From: Burkholderia metallica
GTDB taxonomy: Bacteria > Pseudomonadota > Gammaproteobacteria > Burkholderiales > Burkholderiaceae
DNA length: 64,000 bases
Direction of reading: 5' to 3'
Assembly (NCBI RefSeq): GCF_902832845.1
Contig: NZ_CADFDB010000006.1
Coordinates: forward strand, 124,001-188,000
Below the pieces are notes generated by a model, which was given only the letters and a program-made list of their open reading frames with translations, had not been told where the DNA came from and searched no databases. This document shows, piece after piece, positions 9,939 to 17,697 of the stretch. Each line of letters begins with the position of its first letter. The stretch's first letter is position 1. The translations under genes were made by a program, and so were the position numbers.

Positions 9939-9940
9939 CG

Positions 9941-10038
9941 GGCCGGCTATCCGGGGCCGGCCATCCGGGGACGGCTATCCGGTTGGCCGCTATCCGAACC
10001 CGCCCATCCCGGAACCGTTATCCGGCCACGGCCATTCG
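9941..10038. repeat. imperfect 14-base tandem repeat (about seven units) downstream of fliE
   Basis: Starting 2 bases after the fliE stop, units of the form GGCCGGCTATCCGG follow head to tail: 9941-9954, 9955-9968, 9969-9982, 9983-9996, then degenerate units of 13-16 bases to about 10038. The core CTATCC/CCATCC is kept in each. It could be a slippage-prone spacer; no coding function is visible. Confidence 0.75.
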
Positions 10039-10101
10039 CAAAGCGCCGCCGGGCTCGCCGGCGGACCGGCGCCTCGGCGCCCGGCAGCAGGCACGCTTGC
10101 C

Positions 10102-10128
10102 TAAAGCTTTCGCGATCCCTTCCGATAA
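10102..10128 (+). promoter_or_regulatory. FliA (sigma-28) promoter of fliS
   Basis: TAAAGCTT at 10102-10109, an 11-base spacer, and TCCGATAA at 10121-10128. This is close to the known sigma-28 consensus TAAAGTTT-N11-GCCGATAA. It lies about 74 bases upstream of the fliS start and points toward it. Confidence 0.8.
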
Positions 10129-10201
10129 CTCCGGTGAAGGCCGCGTCGTGCGATGCACGGCGGCGGTTCCCGTATAGCCAAGGCAGAACAAGGAGAAGCG
10201 C

Positions 10202-10636
10202 ATGTTTTCCCCAGGACACGCTGGAGCCAGTGCCTACGCGCGTGTCGGCGTCGAGACAGGGGTGATGGGCGCCTCCCCGCACCGGTTGATCGCGATGCTG
10301 TACCAGGGCGCGCGGCAGGCGATCGCGCTGGCGCGCATGCATTTGCAGCAGGGCAACGTATCCGCGCGGGGCGATGCGATCGGCAAGGCGATCCGGATCG
10401 TCGAGAGCGGGCTGAAGGCGTCGCTGAACCGCGACGCGGGCGGCGAGATCGCGGAGCGGCTGGACGCGCTGTATGCGTATATCGGCCGGCGTCTGCTGGA
10501 AGCGAACGCGCAGGCGAGCGACGCGATGCTGGTCGAGGTCGACCGGCTGCTCGCGACGCTCGAGGAAGCATGGACGGGGATCGCCCCGGAGGTCGCGCGG
10601 ATGGCCGCGCAACAGGCAGTGGAAGCATCACGATGA
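10202..10636 (+). CDS. fliS: flagellar export chaperone FliS
   Basis: 144 residues. FliS binds the C-terminus of flagellin in the cytoplasm and keeps it unpolymerised until export. The N-terminal YARVGVETGVMGASPHRLI is the family hallmark (Y-x-x-V ... ASPHxL), near residues 11-29, and the rest is a four-helix bundle pattern. An AAGGAGAAG ribosome site precedes the ATG. The last base triplet overlaps fliT as ATGA. Expression is probably FliA-dependent, from the promoter at 10102-10128. Confidence 0.95.
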   Translation: MFSPGHAGASAYARVGVETGVMGASPHRLIAMLYQGARQAIALARMHLQQGNVSARGDAIGKAIRIVESGLKASLNRDAGGEIAERLDALYAYIGRRLLEANAQASDAMLVEVDRLLATLEEAWTGIAPEVARMAAQQAVEASR

Positions 10637-10965
10637 ATCGCAAGGCCGAATACTTCGAACGTTACGAGGCGCTCGCCGCCGTGTCGGGCCGGATGCTGGG
10701 CGCCGCCCGCAGCGCCGACTGGAGCGCGTTGCCGGGGTTGCAGGCCGAATTCATGCAGTTGGTCGACAGGCTGAAGGAAGCCGATTCCGGCGTCGTGCTC
10801 GACGAATCGGATCTCGGCCGCAAGCTCGACCTGATCCGCCGCATCCTGGCCGACGACGCCGCGATCCGCGATCTCGCGAGCCCCGACGTCGCGCGGTTGT
10901 CCGCGCTGTTCGAGGCGCGGCGCTCGACCCAGGTATTGACCGATCTCTACCGCGCGCGCGGGTAG
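10633..10965 (+). CDS. fliT: flagellar chaperone FliT
   Basis: 110 residues. FliT is the chaperone of the filament cap protein FliD and in enterobacteria also binds FlhDC. The sequence MNRKAEYFERYEALAAVS opens an all-helical small protein of the expected size, with EARRSTQVLTDLYRARG at its end. It overlaps fliS by ATGA, so the two are translationally coupled. The call rests on size, helix pattern and position after fliS; FliT is poorly conserved. Confidence 0.88.
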   Translation: MNRKAEYFERYEALAAVSGRMLGAARSADWSALPGLQAEFMQLVDRLKEADSGVVLDESDLGRKLDLIRRILADDAAIRDLASPDVARLSALFEARRSTQVLTDLYRARG

Positions 10966-10967
10966 CA

Positions 10968-10987
10968 CCCGTTTCCGGAGAAACGGG
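10968..10987 (+). terminator. hairpin after fliT
   Basis: Perfect 8-base stem CCCGTTTC / GAAACGGG with a 4-base loop, beginning 3 bases after the fliT stop. There is no T-tract, so termination may be weak or Rho-assisted. Confidence 0.6.
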
Positions 10988-11400
10988 CGCGGGGGCGCGC
11001 CGTTCCCGGATTCGCAACGATGTGCAGGGCCTGTTTTACATATGGAATGCACGTGCGAATGCCCGAAGTCGCTCGTCTCCCAAGGGGACTTCCTTGCCGA
11101 GTGCAGGCAACGCGTGACGCGCGCCGTCTGGCCGAGCCAAGCGCGCCGAACGAAGTGGCCTTGGAGGACAGGCGACGAACGCCGCCGCCATGCGGGCGAT
11201 TGCGCGCATTCCCGTGGAATGATTTTTTATTGGGCGTTTTCGCGAGAACGGCCGCTCGCCGCGTTGCGCGCCTTGCAAACACGTCGTCGGTCTTCGCGGC
11301 GTCTCGCGAGGACTTGCGTGGGTCGTCGCGAGCGGTCGTTCTCTTGGCACCGCCTATGCGGCCCTCTGGAAACAGACCCTGAGATGAGCAGGCTCCGATC
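10988..11400. other. 413-base gap between fliT and the second FliK-like gene
   Basis: No gene is supported; reading frames are short and not protein-like. Base composition is less extreme near 11210-11235, just after which the strand enters the leader of the 11401 gene. No FliA-type promoter with correct spacing was found, so the downstream FliK-like gene has an unidentified promoter. Confidence 0.4.
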
Positions 11401-12762
11401 ATGACCGGTATCGACTCCGTTGCGGCCGCGCTGCTGGCGAGCCGCCTCGACAGCCTGCTGACCGGCACCGTGTCGGCGCCCGCCGGCGGCGGGGCGACCT
11501 CGCAGGTCGGCACGCCGGGCACCGGCGCGTCGTCCACGCCGTCGGCCGGCAGCCCGCCCGCCGCGCCGCCGGCGTCCACCCAGACCGCGCTGTCGGATGT
11601 CGGGCGCGTGCTCGACGCGATCTCGCGCGCGGGCGGCGATACGACGCCGGCGATCGCCGGACGCGTGCCGCTGCTCGCCGATCCCACCGTGCTGCTGACC
11701 GACACCGCCGTGCCGGCCCGCGCGCCGGCCGCCGCCGATCCGGCGGCGCCTTCCACGCCGGCGTCCGCTGCGGCGTCGTCCGCGGCGGCGGCGCGTGAAG
11801 CGGCCGCCGCGTTGCCGGTCGCGGCGCTGCGCGCGGCGCTCGCGCAGGCCGTGAGCGAAAGCGGCCTCTTCTACGAATCCCATCTGGCGCAGTGGCTGGC
11901 CGGCCAGCGTCCGCTCGCGGCGCTGCTGCGCGAGCCGCAGGCGCGCCTCGCGGCCGCGCTCGCGCCGGCCGACCCGGAGGCCGCGCAGCACGTCGCGACC
12001 GACGTGCTCGACGAGCTGCTCGCGCAGCGTCCGCCGCTGCCGGCGGGCGCGCGCGCCACCGCGCAGCCGGGTACGCCGGCCCAGGGCGGCGCGCCGACCC
12101 GCGACCCCGCGCAGGCGTTGCCGGCAGGCGCACGGCAGGGCGCGTCGCTACCGCCCGATACGGCCGATCTGCTCGGCGAGCGTTCCGATCCGCGCTGGAC
12201 GCCCGCGCGGGCCGAACCGGCCGCCGCCGCGCCGGATACGCCGGCGCAGACGCTCGCGCCCGTGCACCCGGCCGCCGTGCCGCTCGTCAGGCAGCAGCTC
12301 GACGCGCTCGCGACCGACCAGTTCCGCTGGACGGGCGAGGCGTGGCCCGGCGCCCGGCTCGACTGGACGATCGAGCCCGACGATCCGGGCAGCCGCGCGC
12401 CGCGCGGCGACGACGGTGCAGGCGACGGCATCGCGTGGCGCACGCGTCTCACGTTGACGTTGCCGTCGCTCGGCACGGTCGATGCGGACCTGGTGCTGAA
12501 CGGCACGCAGCTCGTCGCGCGCCTGCGGGCGAACCAGACGGGCGCCGAGCGCCTCACGCGGCACGAGGCGGCGTTGCGACAGCGGCTCGAGGTGTCGGGG
12601 CTGCGGGTGGGCGGGCTGTCTATCCGCGCGGTCGACGACGGCCCGGATAGCTTCGACCTGTTTGCTGCGCAGGCGGCCGCTGCCGCGTATGCGCGCGGTG
12701 CGGCCCCGGCCGGCGGCCCGGCGACGCATGCGCGGGACACCGACGACGAGGCGCTGCAATGA
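11401..12762 (+). CDS. second FliK-like protein (flagellar hook-length control C-terminal domain)
   Basis: 453 residues. The N-terminal three quarters are Ala/Pro-rich low-complexity sequence. The C-terminal part from about residue 345 (TRLTLTLPSLGTVDADLVL ... QRLEVSGLRVGGLSI) matches the Flg_hook fold of FliK: beta strands, then helix, then beta strand. It lacks the LNPxxLG core seen in the true fliK at 2525. Its stop overlaps the start of a small FlhB C-domain homologue, so the two are made together. The role is inferred: a variant ruler or export-control factor. Annotated in relatives simply as FliK-like. Confidence 0.75.
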   Translation: MTGIDSVAAALLASRLDSLLTGTVSAPAGGGATSQVGTPGTGASSTPSAGSPPAAPPASTQTALSDVGRVLDAISRAGGDTTPAIAGRVPLLADPTVLLTDTAVPARAPAAADPAAPSTPASAAASSAAAAREAAAALPVAALRAALAQAVSESGLFYESHLAQWLAGQRPLAALLREPQARLAAALAPADPEAAQHVATDVLDELLAQRPPLPAGARATAQPGTPAQGGAPTRDPAQALPAGARQGASLPPDTADLLGERSDPRWTPARAEPAAAAPDTPAQTLAPVHPAAVPLVRQQLDALATDQFRWTGEAWPGARLDWTIEPDDPGSRAPRGDDGAGDGIAWRTRLTLTLPSLGTVDADLVLNGTQLVARLRANQTGAERLTRHEAALRQRLEVSGLRVGGLSIRAVDDGPDSFDLFAAQAAAAAYARGAAPAGGPATHARDTDDEALQ

Positions 12763-13076
12763 GCATGACGTCCCGCAAGCGCGCGGCCGCGCTCGTCTAC
12801 GATCCGAAAGGCGGCGATGCGGCGCCGCGCGTGGTCGCGAAGGGGTATGGCGTACTCGCCGAGATGATCGTCGCGCGCGCGCACGATGCGGGGTTGTACG
12901 TGCATACGGCGCCGGAGATGGTGTCGCTGCTGATGCAGGTCGACCTCGACGACCGGATTCCGCCGCAGCTTTACCAGGCGGTCGCGGACCTGCTCGCGTG
13001 GCTGTACGCGCTCGACCGCACCGAGCCCGCGCCGGACGACGCCGCACCGCGCTTTCCGTTGCCGCCGCTGCGCTGA
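12759..13076 (+). CDS. FlhB cytoplasmic-domain homologue (FhlB-like export switch protein)
   Basis: 105 residues, soluble, with no membrane helix. It matches only the C-terminal cytoplasmic part of FlhB/EscU: AAALVYDPKGGDAAPRVVAK, then GVLAEMIVARAHDAGLYVH and LYQAVADLLAWLYALDR. In FlhB the Asn-Pro-Thr-His autocleavage motif stands where this protein has only YDPKGG, so it looks like the already-cleaved half made as a separate chain. Start at 12759 overlaps the FliK-like stop (ATGA); a second Met lies two codons on. Known stand-alone homologues can support substrate-switching in export. Confidence 0.8.
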   Translation: MSMTSRKRAAALVYDPKGGDAAPRVVAKGYGVLAEMIVARAHDAGLYVHTAPEMVSLLMQVDLDDRIPPQLYQAVADLLAWLYALDRTEPAPDDAAPRFPLPPLR

Positions 13077-13256
13077 GCGGCGCCGGCGACGCGCGACTTC
13101 TTACGAAATGCTGTCCTTGTCTTGCAACGGTATTTCGTCGGCATTTTCCGTTCATCGGTCGGCATCGTTGCGCAACCTGCGCACTTCGTCCGAATTTCTC
13201 CGCTGATCGTGCCTGCCGCTGCGTACGCCGGCGGATTGAGCCACCGATTGATTTAT

Positions 13257-13280
13257 GTAATGATATCCATTCTCATTTTC
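13257..13280 (+). promoter_or_regulatory. Fur box upstream of the PepSY membrane protein
   Basis: The sequence AATGATATCCATTCTCATT at 13259-13277 matches most positions of the 19-base Fur consensus GATAATGATAATCATTATC in its AATGATA-x-x-ATT-x-TCATT core. It lies in an AT-rich island about 70 bases before the start of the 13346 gene, where a Fur repressor would block transcription under iron-replete conditions. Confidence 0.75.
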
Positions 13281-13288
13281 ATGTTGCC

Positions 13289-13322
13289 GGGCGGCGCGCA
13301 CTCCCTGCGTGCCGCCCGTTGT
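13289..13322 (+). terminator. terminator-like hairpin in the leader of the PepSY gene
   Basis: GGGCGGCGCGCA at 13289-13300 pairs with TGCGTGCCGCCC at 13306-13317 (one mismatch, 5-base loop), followed at once by GTTGTTTT. It lies between the Fur box and the GTG start, so it would form in the leader transcript and could attenuate it. Confidence 0.55.
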
Positions 13323-13345
13323 TTTGAACGAATGGAACCTCTCGC

Positions 13346-14080
13346 GTGAACGCGCCCGAAACAATCAATCCGCCCGATGCGGGTATTGCCCGCGCGGGCG
13401 TCACCGTGCTGCACCCGGCGGCCCGCCCGCTGAGCGACGACGAACTGGCCGCGCGCCGCCAGCGTTCGCGCCGCGCGACCTTCATCAAGTGGCTGCGCAA
13501 GGTGCATGGCTGGGTCGGGCTGTGGGGCGCGGTGCTCGGGCTGCTGTTCGGCGTGACGGGCGTGCTGCTCAATCACCGCGCGCCGCCGCTGAAGATTTCG
13601 ACCGGCGAGCCGCAGGTCGAGGAGATGCAGATCGCGTTGCCGGACCCGGCGCCGAAGACGCCCGCCGCGATGACGAAATGGCTGCAGCACGAACTCCATT
13701 TCGACGGCAAGCCGGGCCGCGTGCGCAAGGAGCCCGCGCAGCCCGTCGCGTGGGGCGACAAGCGCGTGATGCAGCCGGAACACTGGCAGATGGGCCTGTT
13801 CGGCCCGCACCAGAACCTGCAGGCCGAATACTGGGTCGGCAACGGCTACGTCGCGGTGAAGCGCACGGGCAACACGTTCCTGACGACGCTGAACAACCTG
13901 CATCGCGGCGTCGGGATGAATCTCGGCTGGGTGCTGCTGATGGACACGATCGCGGGTTCGCTGATCCTGCTGTCGCTGACCGGCGTGCTGCTGTGGACCG
14001 AGCTGAACAAGCGCCGGACGGTCGGCGTCGTGCTGGTGGTCGGTTCGGTCGCCGCGGCGCTCGCCGCCGGGTTGACCTGA
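13346..14080 (+). CDS. PepSY-associated transmembrane protein, probably iron-regulated
   Basis: 244 residues, GTG start. One membrane helix lies at about 55-76 (WVGLWGAVLGLLFGVTGVLL), preceded by a basic segment ending RKVHGW, and two lie at the C-terminus, about 192-213 and 222-242. The His in RKVHGWVGLW and in NNLHRGVGMN matches the conserved His positions in helices of PepSY_TM proteins. Such proteins often accompany ferric-siderophore uptake and may take part in inner-membrane iron reduction. The Fur box at 13257-13280 supports an iron link. No TonB receptor is adjacent. Convergent with xdhC. Confidence 0.75.
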   Translation: MNAPETINPPDAGIARAGVTVLHPAARPLSDDELAARRQRSRRATFIKWLRKVHGWVGLWGAVLGLLFGVTGVLLNHRAPPLKISTGEPQVEEMQIALPDPAPKTPAAMTKWLQHELHFDGKPGRVRKEPAQPVAWGDKRVMQPEHWQMGLFGPHQNLQAEYWVGNGYVAVKRTGNTFLTTLNNLHRGVGMNLGWVLLMDTIAGSLILLSLTGVLLWTELNKRRTVGVVLVVGSVAAALAAGLT

Positions 14081-14085
14081 TCGAC

Positions 14086-14116
14086 GCCTCGCGCCGGCCT
14101 CACGCCGGCGCGAGGC
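14086..14116. terminator. bidirectional terminator hairpin between convergent genes
   Basis: Perfect 13-base stem GCCTCGCGCCGGC / GCCGGCGCGAGGC with loop CTCAC, 5 bases after the PepSY gene stop. The convergent xdhC ends at 14183. No T-tract on either side. A second perfect 8-base hairpin (GGCGCCCG / CGGGCGCC) follows at 14146-14166. Confidence 0.65.
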
Positions 14117-14145
14117 GGCCGGTCGGCATCGCCCGCTTTGCGCGT

Positions 14146-14166
14146 GGCGCCCGCAGACCGGGCGCC
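14146..14166. terminator. second hairpin between the PepSY gene and xdhC
   Basis: GGCGCCCG, loop CAGAC, CGGGCGCC; 17 bases from the xdhC stop, so placed to end the leftward xdhC transcript. No T-run follows. Confidence 0.5.
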
Positions 14167-14182
14167 CCCGCGCGGGTGCGGC

Positions 14183-15211
14183 TCAGAGCCCGCAGGCCGC
14201 GCCGCTGTTCGCGGCGATCTCGCGCGCGGCCTTCGCGCCCTCGACCTGCAGGATCGTCGGCAGCGACACGTTGTTCTTCGCGGCGGTGATCTCGGCGAGG
14301 ATCGAGATCGCGATTTCCGGCGGCGTCCTGCTGCCGATGTAGATGCCGGCCGGCCCGTGCAGCCGGGCCAGTTCCGCTTCGTTCAGATCGAATTCGCGCA
14401 GCCGCTCGCGTCGTGCCGCGTTGTTGCGCCGCGAGCCGAGCGCGCCCACGTAGAACGCGGGCGTCTTCAGCGCTTCCATCAGCGCGAGATCGTCGAGCTT
14501 CGGATCGTGCGTGAGCGCGATCACGGCCGAACGCGCGTCGAGCTTCATGTCGAGCACCGTATCGTCGGGCATCGTGTGCACGACGCGCGTGCCCGGCACG
14601 TCCCACGCATCCGTGTATTCGTCGCGCGGATCGCACACCGTCACCTGGTAGTCGAGCCCGACCGCGATCTGGCACAGATAGCGCGACAACTGGCCGGCGC
14701 CGATCACGAGCATCCGGTAGCGCGGCCCGTGGATCGTCACGAGCCGCTCGCCGTCGAACGCGAGTCCGTCGGCCGCCTGCGCGGGCGACAGCGACGCACG
14801 GCCCGTCGCGAGCGTCATCGTGCGCGTGACGAGGCGGCCGGCCTCGACTTCCGCGCACAGCGCGGCAATCCCGCTGTCGCGCGTGAGCGGTTCGAGCACG
14901 AGCTGGATCGTGCCGCCGCAAGGCAGCCCGAGGCGGTGCGCTTCCTCGGCCGTCACGCCGTACTTGAGCGCTTCCGGGCGCGCATCGGCCGCGATGCCGC
15001 TCGCGTGCACGCGGGCGATCAGGTCGTCCTCGATGCATCCGCCGGACACGGAGCCGACCACGAGCCCGTCCTCTCGCACCGCGAGCATCGCGCCTTCGGG
15101 GCGCGGCGACGAGCCCCACGTCTTCACGACCGTCACGAGCAGCACGCGGCGGCCTTCTTCGAGCCAGCGCGCGCTGGATTTCAATACATCGAGATCGACG
15201 CTTTCCATCAT
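14183..15211 (-). CDS. XdhC/CoxI family protein
   Basis: 342 residues. XdhC proteins bind sulfurated molybdenum cofactor and insert it into xanthine dehydrogenase-type enzymes. The N-terminal domain has VKTWGSSPRPEGAMLAV near residues 29-45 and VGSVSGGCIEDDLI near 51-64, both family hallmarks with the conserved Gly-Gly-Cys. A C-terminal Rossmann domain begins with MLVIGAGQLSRYL near residue 164. Start at 15211 has a GGAAGAAG site; ATG at 15208 is also possible. No xanthine dehydrogenase or other molybdenum hydroxylase gene is in this window, so its client is elsewhere. Confidence 0.9.
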   Translation of the reverse strand: MMESVDLDVLKSSARWLEEGRRVLLVTVVKTWGSSPRPEGAMLAVREDGLVVGSVSGGCIEDDLIARVHASGIAADARPEALKYGVTAEEAHRLGLPCGGTIQLVLEPLTRDSGIAALCAEVEAGRLVTRTMTLATGRASLSPAQAADGLAFDGERLVTIHGPRYRMLVIGAGQLSRYLCQIAVGLDYQVTVCDPRDEYTDAWDVPGTRVVHTMPDDTVLDMKLDARSAVIALTHDPKLDDLALMEALKTPAFYVGALGSRRNNAARRERLREFDLNEAELARLHGPAGIYIGSRTPPEIAISILAEITAAKNNVSLPTILQVEGAKAAREIAANSGAACGL

Positions 15212-15315
15212 CTTCTTCCTGTTGCCGGGCGCCCGCCGATGCGGGGCCGCCGTTCGATGGCGCGATTATGAACCGGCCGCGGCAAGCGTGCAGGGGGCTG
15301 GAAGGCGGAAGAGGG

Positions 15316-15368
15316 CGCGGGGCCGATGCACGGCCCCGCGGATGCGCACCGTGCCGCATGCGGCACGG
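15316..15368 (-). terminator. two hairpins after the amino acid permease
   Basis: A perfect 10-base stem CGCGGGGCCG / CGGCCCCGCG (loop ATGCA, 15316-15340) and a perfect 20-base palindrome CCGTGCCGCATGCGGCACGG (15349-15368). Both lie just past the leftward permease stop at 15375 and before xdhC, so they most likely end the permease transcript. No T-tract. Confidence 0.6.
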
Positions 15369-15374
15369 CGGCGC

Positions 15375-16781
15375 TCAGTGCGCGTCGTGGTGACCGTGCG
15401 CGAGCTTCGAGTGGTGACGCGAGTACAGGAAGTAGATCACGAGGCCGATCACGAGCCAGATGCCGAATGCGGCCCACGTGACGGGCTGCAGGTTCAGCAT
15501 CAGGAACAGGCACGCGGCGACCGCGAGGATCGGCACCACGGGCACGCCCGGGCAGCGGAACGCGCGCGGCAGGTCGGGGTGCGTACGACGCAGCACGAGC
15601 ACCGCGATCGACACCATCGAGAACGCCGCGAGCGTGCCGATGTTGATCAGCTCGGCGAGCACGTTGAGCGGCACGAGCGCGGCGATCAGCCCGAAGAACA
15701 GGCCGACGAGCCAGGTGGTCAGGAACGGCGTCGCGTAGCGCGGATGCACGCGCGACAGCGTCGCCGGCAGCAGCCCGTCGCGCGACATCGCGAAGATCAC
15801 GCGCGTCTGGCCGTAACTCATCACGAGAATCACGGTCAGCATGCCGAGCACCGCGCCGAGATCGATGAAGCTGGCCACCCACGTCTCGCCGGCCATCTGC
15901 AGCGCATACGAGATCGGGTGCGAGATGTTCGCGTACCGGGCCGACGGCACGATGCCGGTCGCGACCGCGGCGACCGTCACGTACAGCACCGCGCACACCG
16001 CGAGCGACGCGATGATGCCGATCGGCAGGTCGCGCTTCGGATTCTTCACTTCCTCGGCGGCCGACGACACCGCGTCGAAGCCGATGAACGCGAAGAACAT
16101 CACGGCCGCCGCGCCGAACACGCCGTTCCAGCCGTGCGGCATGAACGGCTTCCAGTTCGCCGGCGTCACGTGGAACAGGCCGACCGCGATCACCAGCAGC
16201 ACGACCGACACCTTGATGAACACCATGATGTTGTTGATGCGGGTCGACTCGCGGATGCCGATCGACAGCAGCGTCGTGATCACGATCATCACGAGGAACG
16301 CGGGCAGGTTGAACCACGTGACGACGCCGGGCACCGCGCCGGGCGCGGCCGTCAGCACGGTGGGCAGCGTCAGCCCGAAGCCCTGCAGCAGCGACTGCAG
16401 GTAGCCCGACCAGCCGACCGACACGGCCGACGACGCGAGGCCGTATTCGAGCATCAGGTCCCAGCCGATGATCCACGCGACGAGCTCGCCGAGGGTGGCG
16501 TACGAATACGTGTAGATCGAGCCGGCGACGGGGATCGTCGACGCGAATTCCGCGTACGACAACGCGGCGAGGCCGCACGCGATCGCGGCAATCACGAACG
16601 ACAGCATCAGCGCGGGGCCGGCCTGCACGGCGCCGGTGCCGGTCAGCACGAAGATGCCGGTGCCGATGATCGCGCCGATGCCGAGGAAGGTGAGATCGAT
16701 CGCGCCGAGCGCTTTCTTGAGCCCGGCGGCATGTGCGCCGGCGATCATGCGATCGACGTTTTTCTTGCGGAAGAGAGACAT
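15375..16781 (-). CDS. amino acid permease, APC superfamily (cationic amino acid transporter-like)
   Basis: 468 residues with about twelve membrane helices. Helix 1 carries GIGAIIGTGIFVLTG at residues 34-48, the substrate-binding unwound segment of APC transporters. FAFIGFDAVSSAAEEVKNP is the conserved helix 6/loop motif of the CAT/YfnA group. The C-terminus is His-rich (GHHDAH). It should import amino acids by proton symport, with cationic ones most likely by subfamily. Start MSLFRKKNVD at 16781; just upstream is CCTCCTC, which is not a ribosome site, so the start context is weak. Confidence 0.88.
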   Translation of the reverse strand: MSLFRKKNVDRMIAGAHAAGLKKALGAIDLTFLGIGAIIGTGIFVLTGTGAVQAGPALMLSFVIAAIACGLAALSYAEFASTIPVAGSIYTYSYATLGELVAWIIGWDLMLEYGLASSAVSVGWSGYLQSLLQGFGLTLPTVLTAAPGAVPGVVTWFNLPAFLVMIVITTLLSIGIRESTRINNIMVFIKVSVVLLVIAVGLFHVTPANWKPFMPHGWNGVFGAAAVMFFAFIGFDAVSSAAEEVKNPKRDLPIGIIASLAVCAVLYVTVAAVATGIVPSARYANISHPISYALQMAGETWVASFIDLGAVLGMLTVILVMSYGQTRVIFAMSRDGLLPATLSRVHPRYATPFLTTWLVGLFFGLIAALVPLNVLAELINIGTLAAFSMVSIAVLVLRRTHPDLPRAFRCPGVPVVPILAVAACLFLMLNLQPVTWAAFGIWLVIGLVIYFLYSRHHSKLAHGHHDAH

Positions 16782-17033
16782 TGAGGAGGAATCGCCGGCG
16801 CGCGCGGGCGCGGTAGCGCTGACTGAGTGAAAACCCGCAATTTTAGCCGATTTGACGAGTAAAACCTGCTGCGGCGCAGCGCAATGCTGCGAAATCGTCC
16901 GATAAAACAAGCGCTTGCGCGCGCGGCGGGCGCCACGGACGGCGACGCGGCAGGCGCCGCGCCGCGGGCGCGGACGAATCGGACGAACGGGGCGAACCGG
17001 GCCGAACCGGACGATTCGGGCCCGGCGGGAACA

Positions 17034-17690
17034 TCACGCGCCGGCGGTGGGCGCCATGTCGACGAGCCGGTTGCTCATCACGTAGAACGTGAGCTCCGCG
17101 TTGTTCGACAGCCGCATCTTCTCGAGCAGCCGCGACCGGTACACGCTCACCGTCTTCACGGACAGCGACAGCGTGTTCGCGATGTCGGTGAGGCGCTTGC
17201 CCGACGCGAGCATGCAGAGCGTCTGGTATTCGCGGTCGGACAGCTTCTCGTGCGGCAGCGGCTCGTTCTCGAACGACACGTATTCGGCGAGCGCCTCGGC
17301 CATCGCGGGGCTCACGTACTTGCGGCCGGCCGCCACCTGCTGGATCGCACCGATCATCTGCGCGGCGTTGACCGTCTTCGACAGGTAGCCGGCGGCGCCG
17401 GCCTTCAGCGCGCGCACCGCGTACTGATCCTCGCGGTACATCGAGAACATCAGCACCGGCGTGCGCGGCAGCTTGCGCTTGAGGCGCTTGAGCACCTCGA
17501 TGCCGTTCGTGTCCGGCAGCGAAATGTCGAGCAGGATCACGTCGAATTCCTGTTTGTCGACAGCGGCCATCGCGTCGCCGCCGTTCTCGGCCTCGGTGAC
17601 GTCGCGTGCGACGCCCCGGTCGATCAGCAACTGGCGGATCCCTTGCCGGACGATCGCGTGATCGTCCACGAGCAGGATGTTCAGGCTCAT
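17034..17690 (-). CDS. LuxR/FixJ-family two-component response regulator
   Basis: 218 residues. The receiver domain starts ILLVDDHAIVRQG (Asp9, Asp10), with phospho-acceptor Asp55 in VILLDISLPD and Lys105 region YLSKT. The C-terminal LuxR-type helix-turn-helix runs from LSDREYQTLCMLASGKRLTD through SVKTVSVYRSRLLEKM. A transcription factor switched by phosphorylation, most likely by the histidine kinase gene 7 bases upstream. Targets unknown; the family shape resembles NarL/UvrY. Confidence 0.93.
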   Translation of the reverse strand: MSLNILLVDDHAIVRQGIRQLLIDRGVARDVTEAENGGDAMAAVDKQEFDVILLDISLPDTNGIEVLKRLKRKLPRTPVLMFSMYREDQYAVRALKAGAAGYLSKTVNAAQMIGAIQQVAAGRKYVSPAMAEALAEYVSFENEPLPHEKLSDREYQTLCMLASGKRLTDIANTLSLSVKTVSVYRSRLLEKMRLSNNAELTFYVMSNRLVDMAPTAGA

Positions 17691-17697
17691 GACGACC

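Noticed and set aside
9941-10038. CRISPR-like array
   Set aside because: Units are contiguous 14-mers with no unique spacers.
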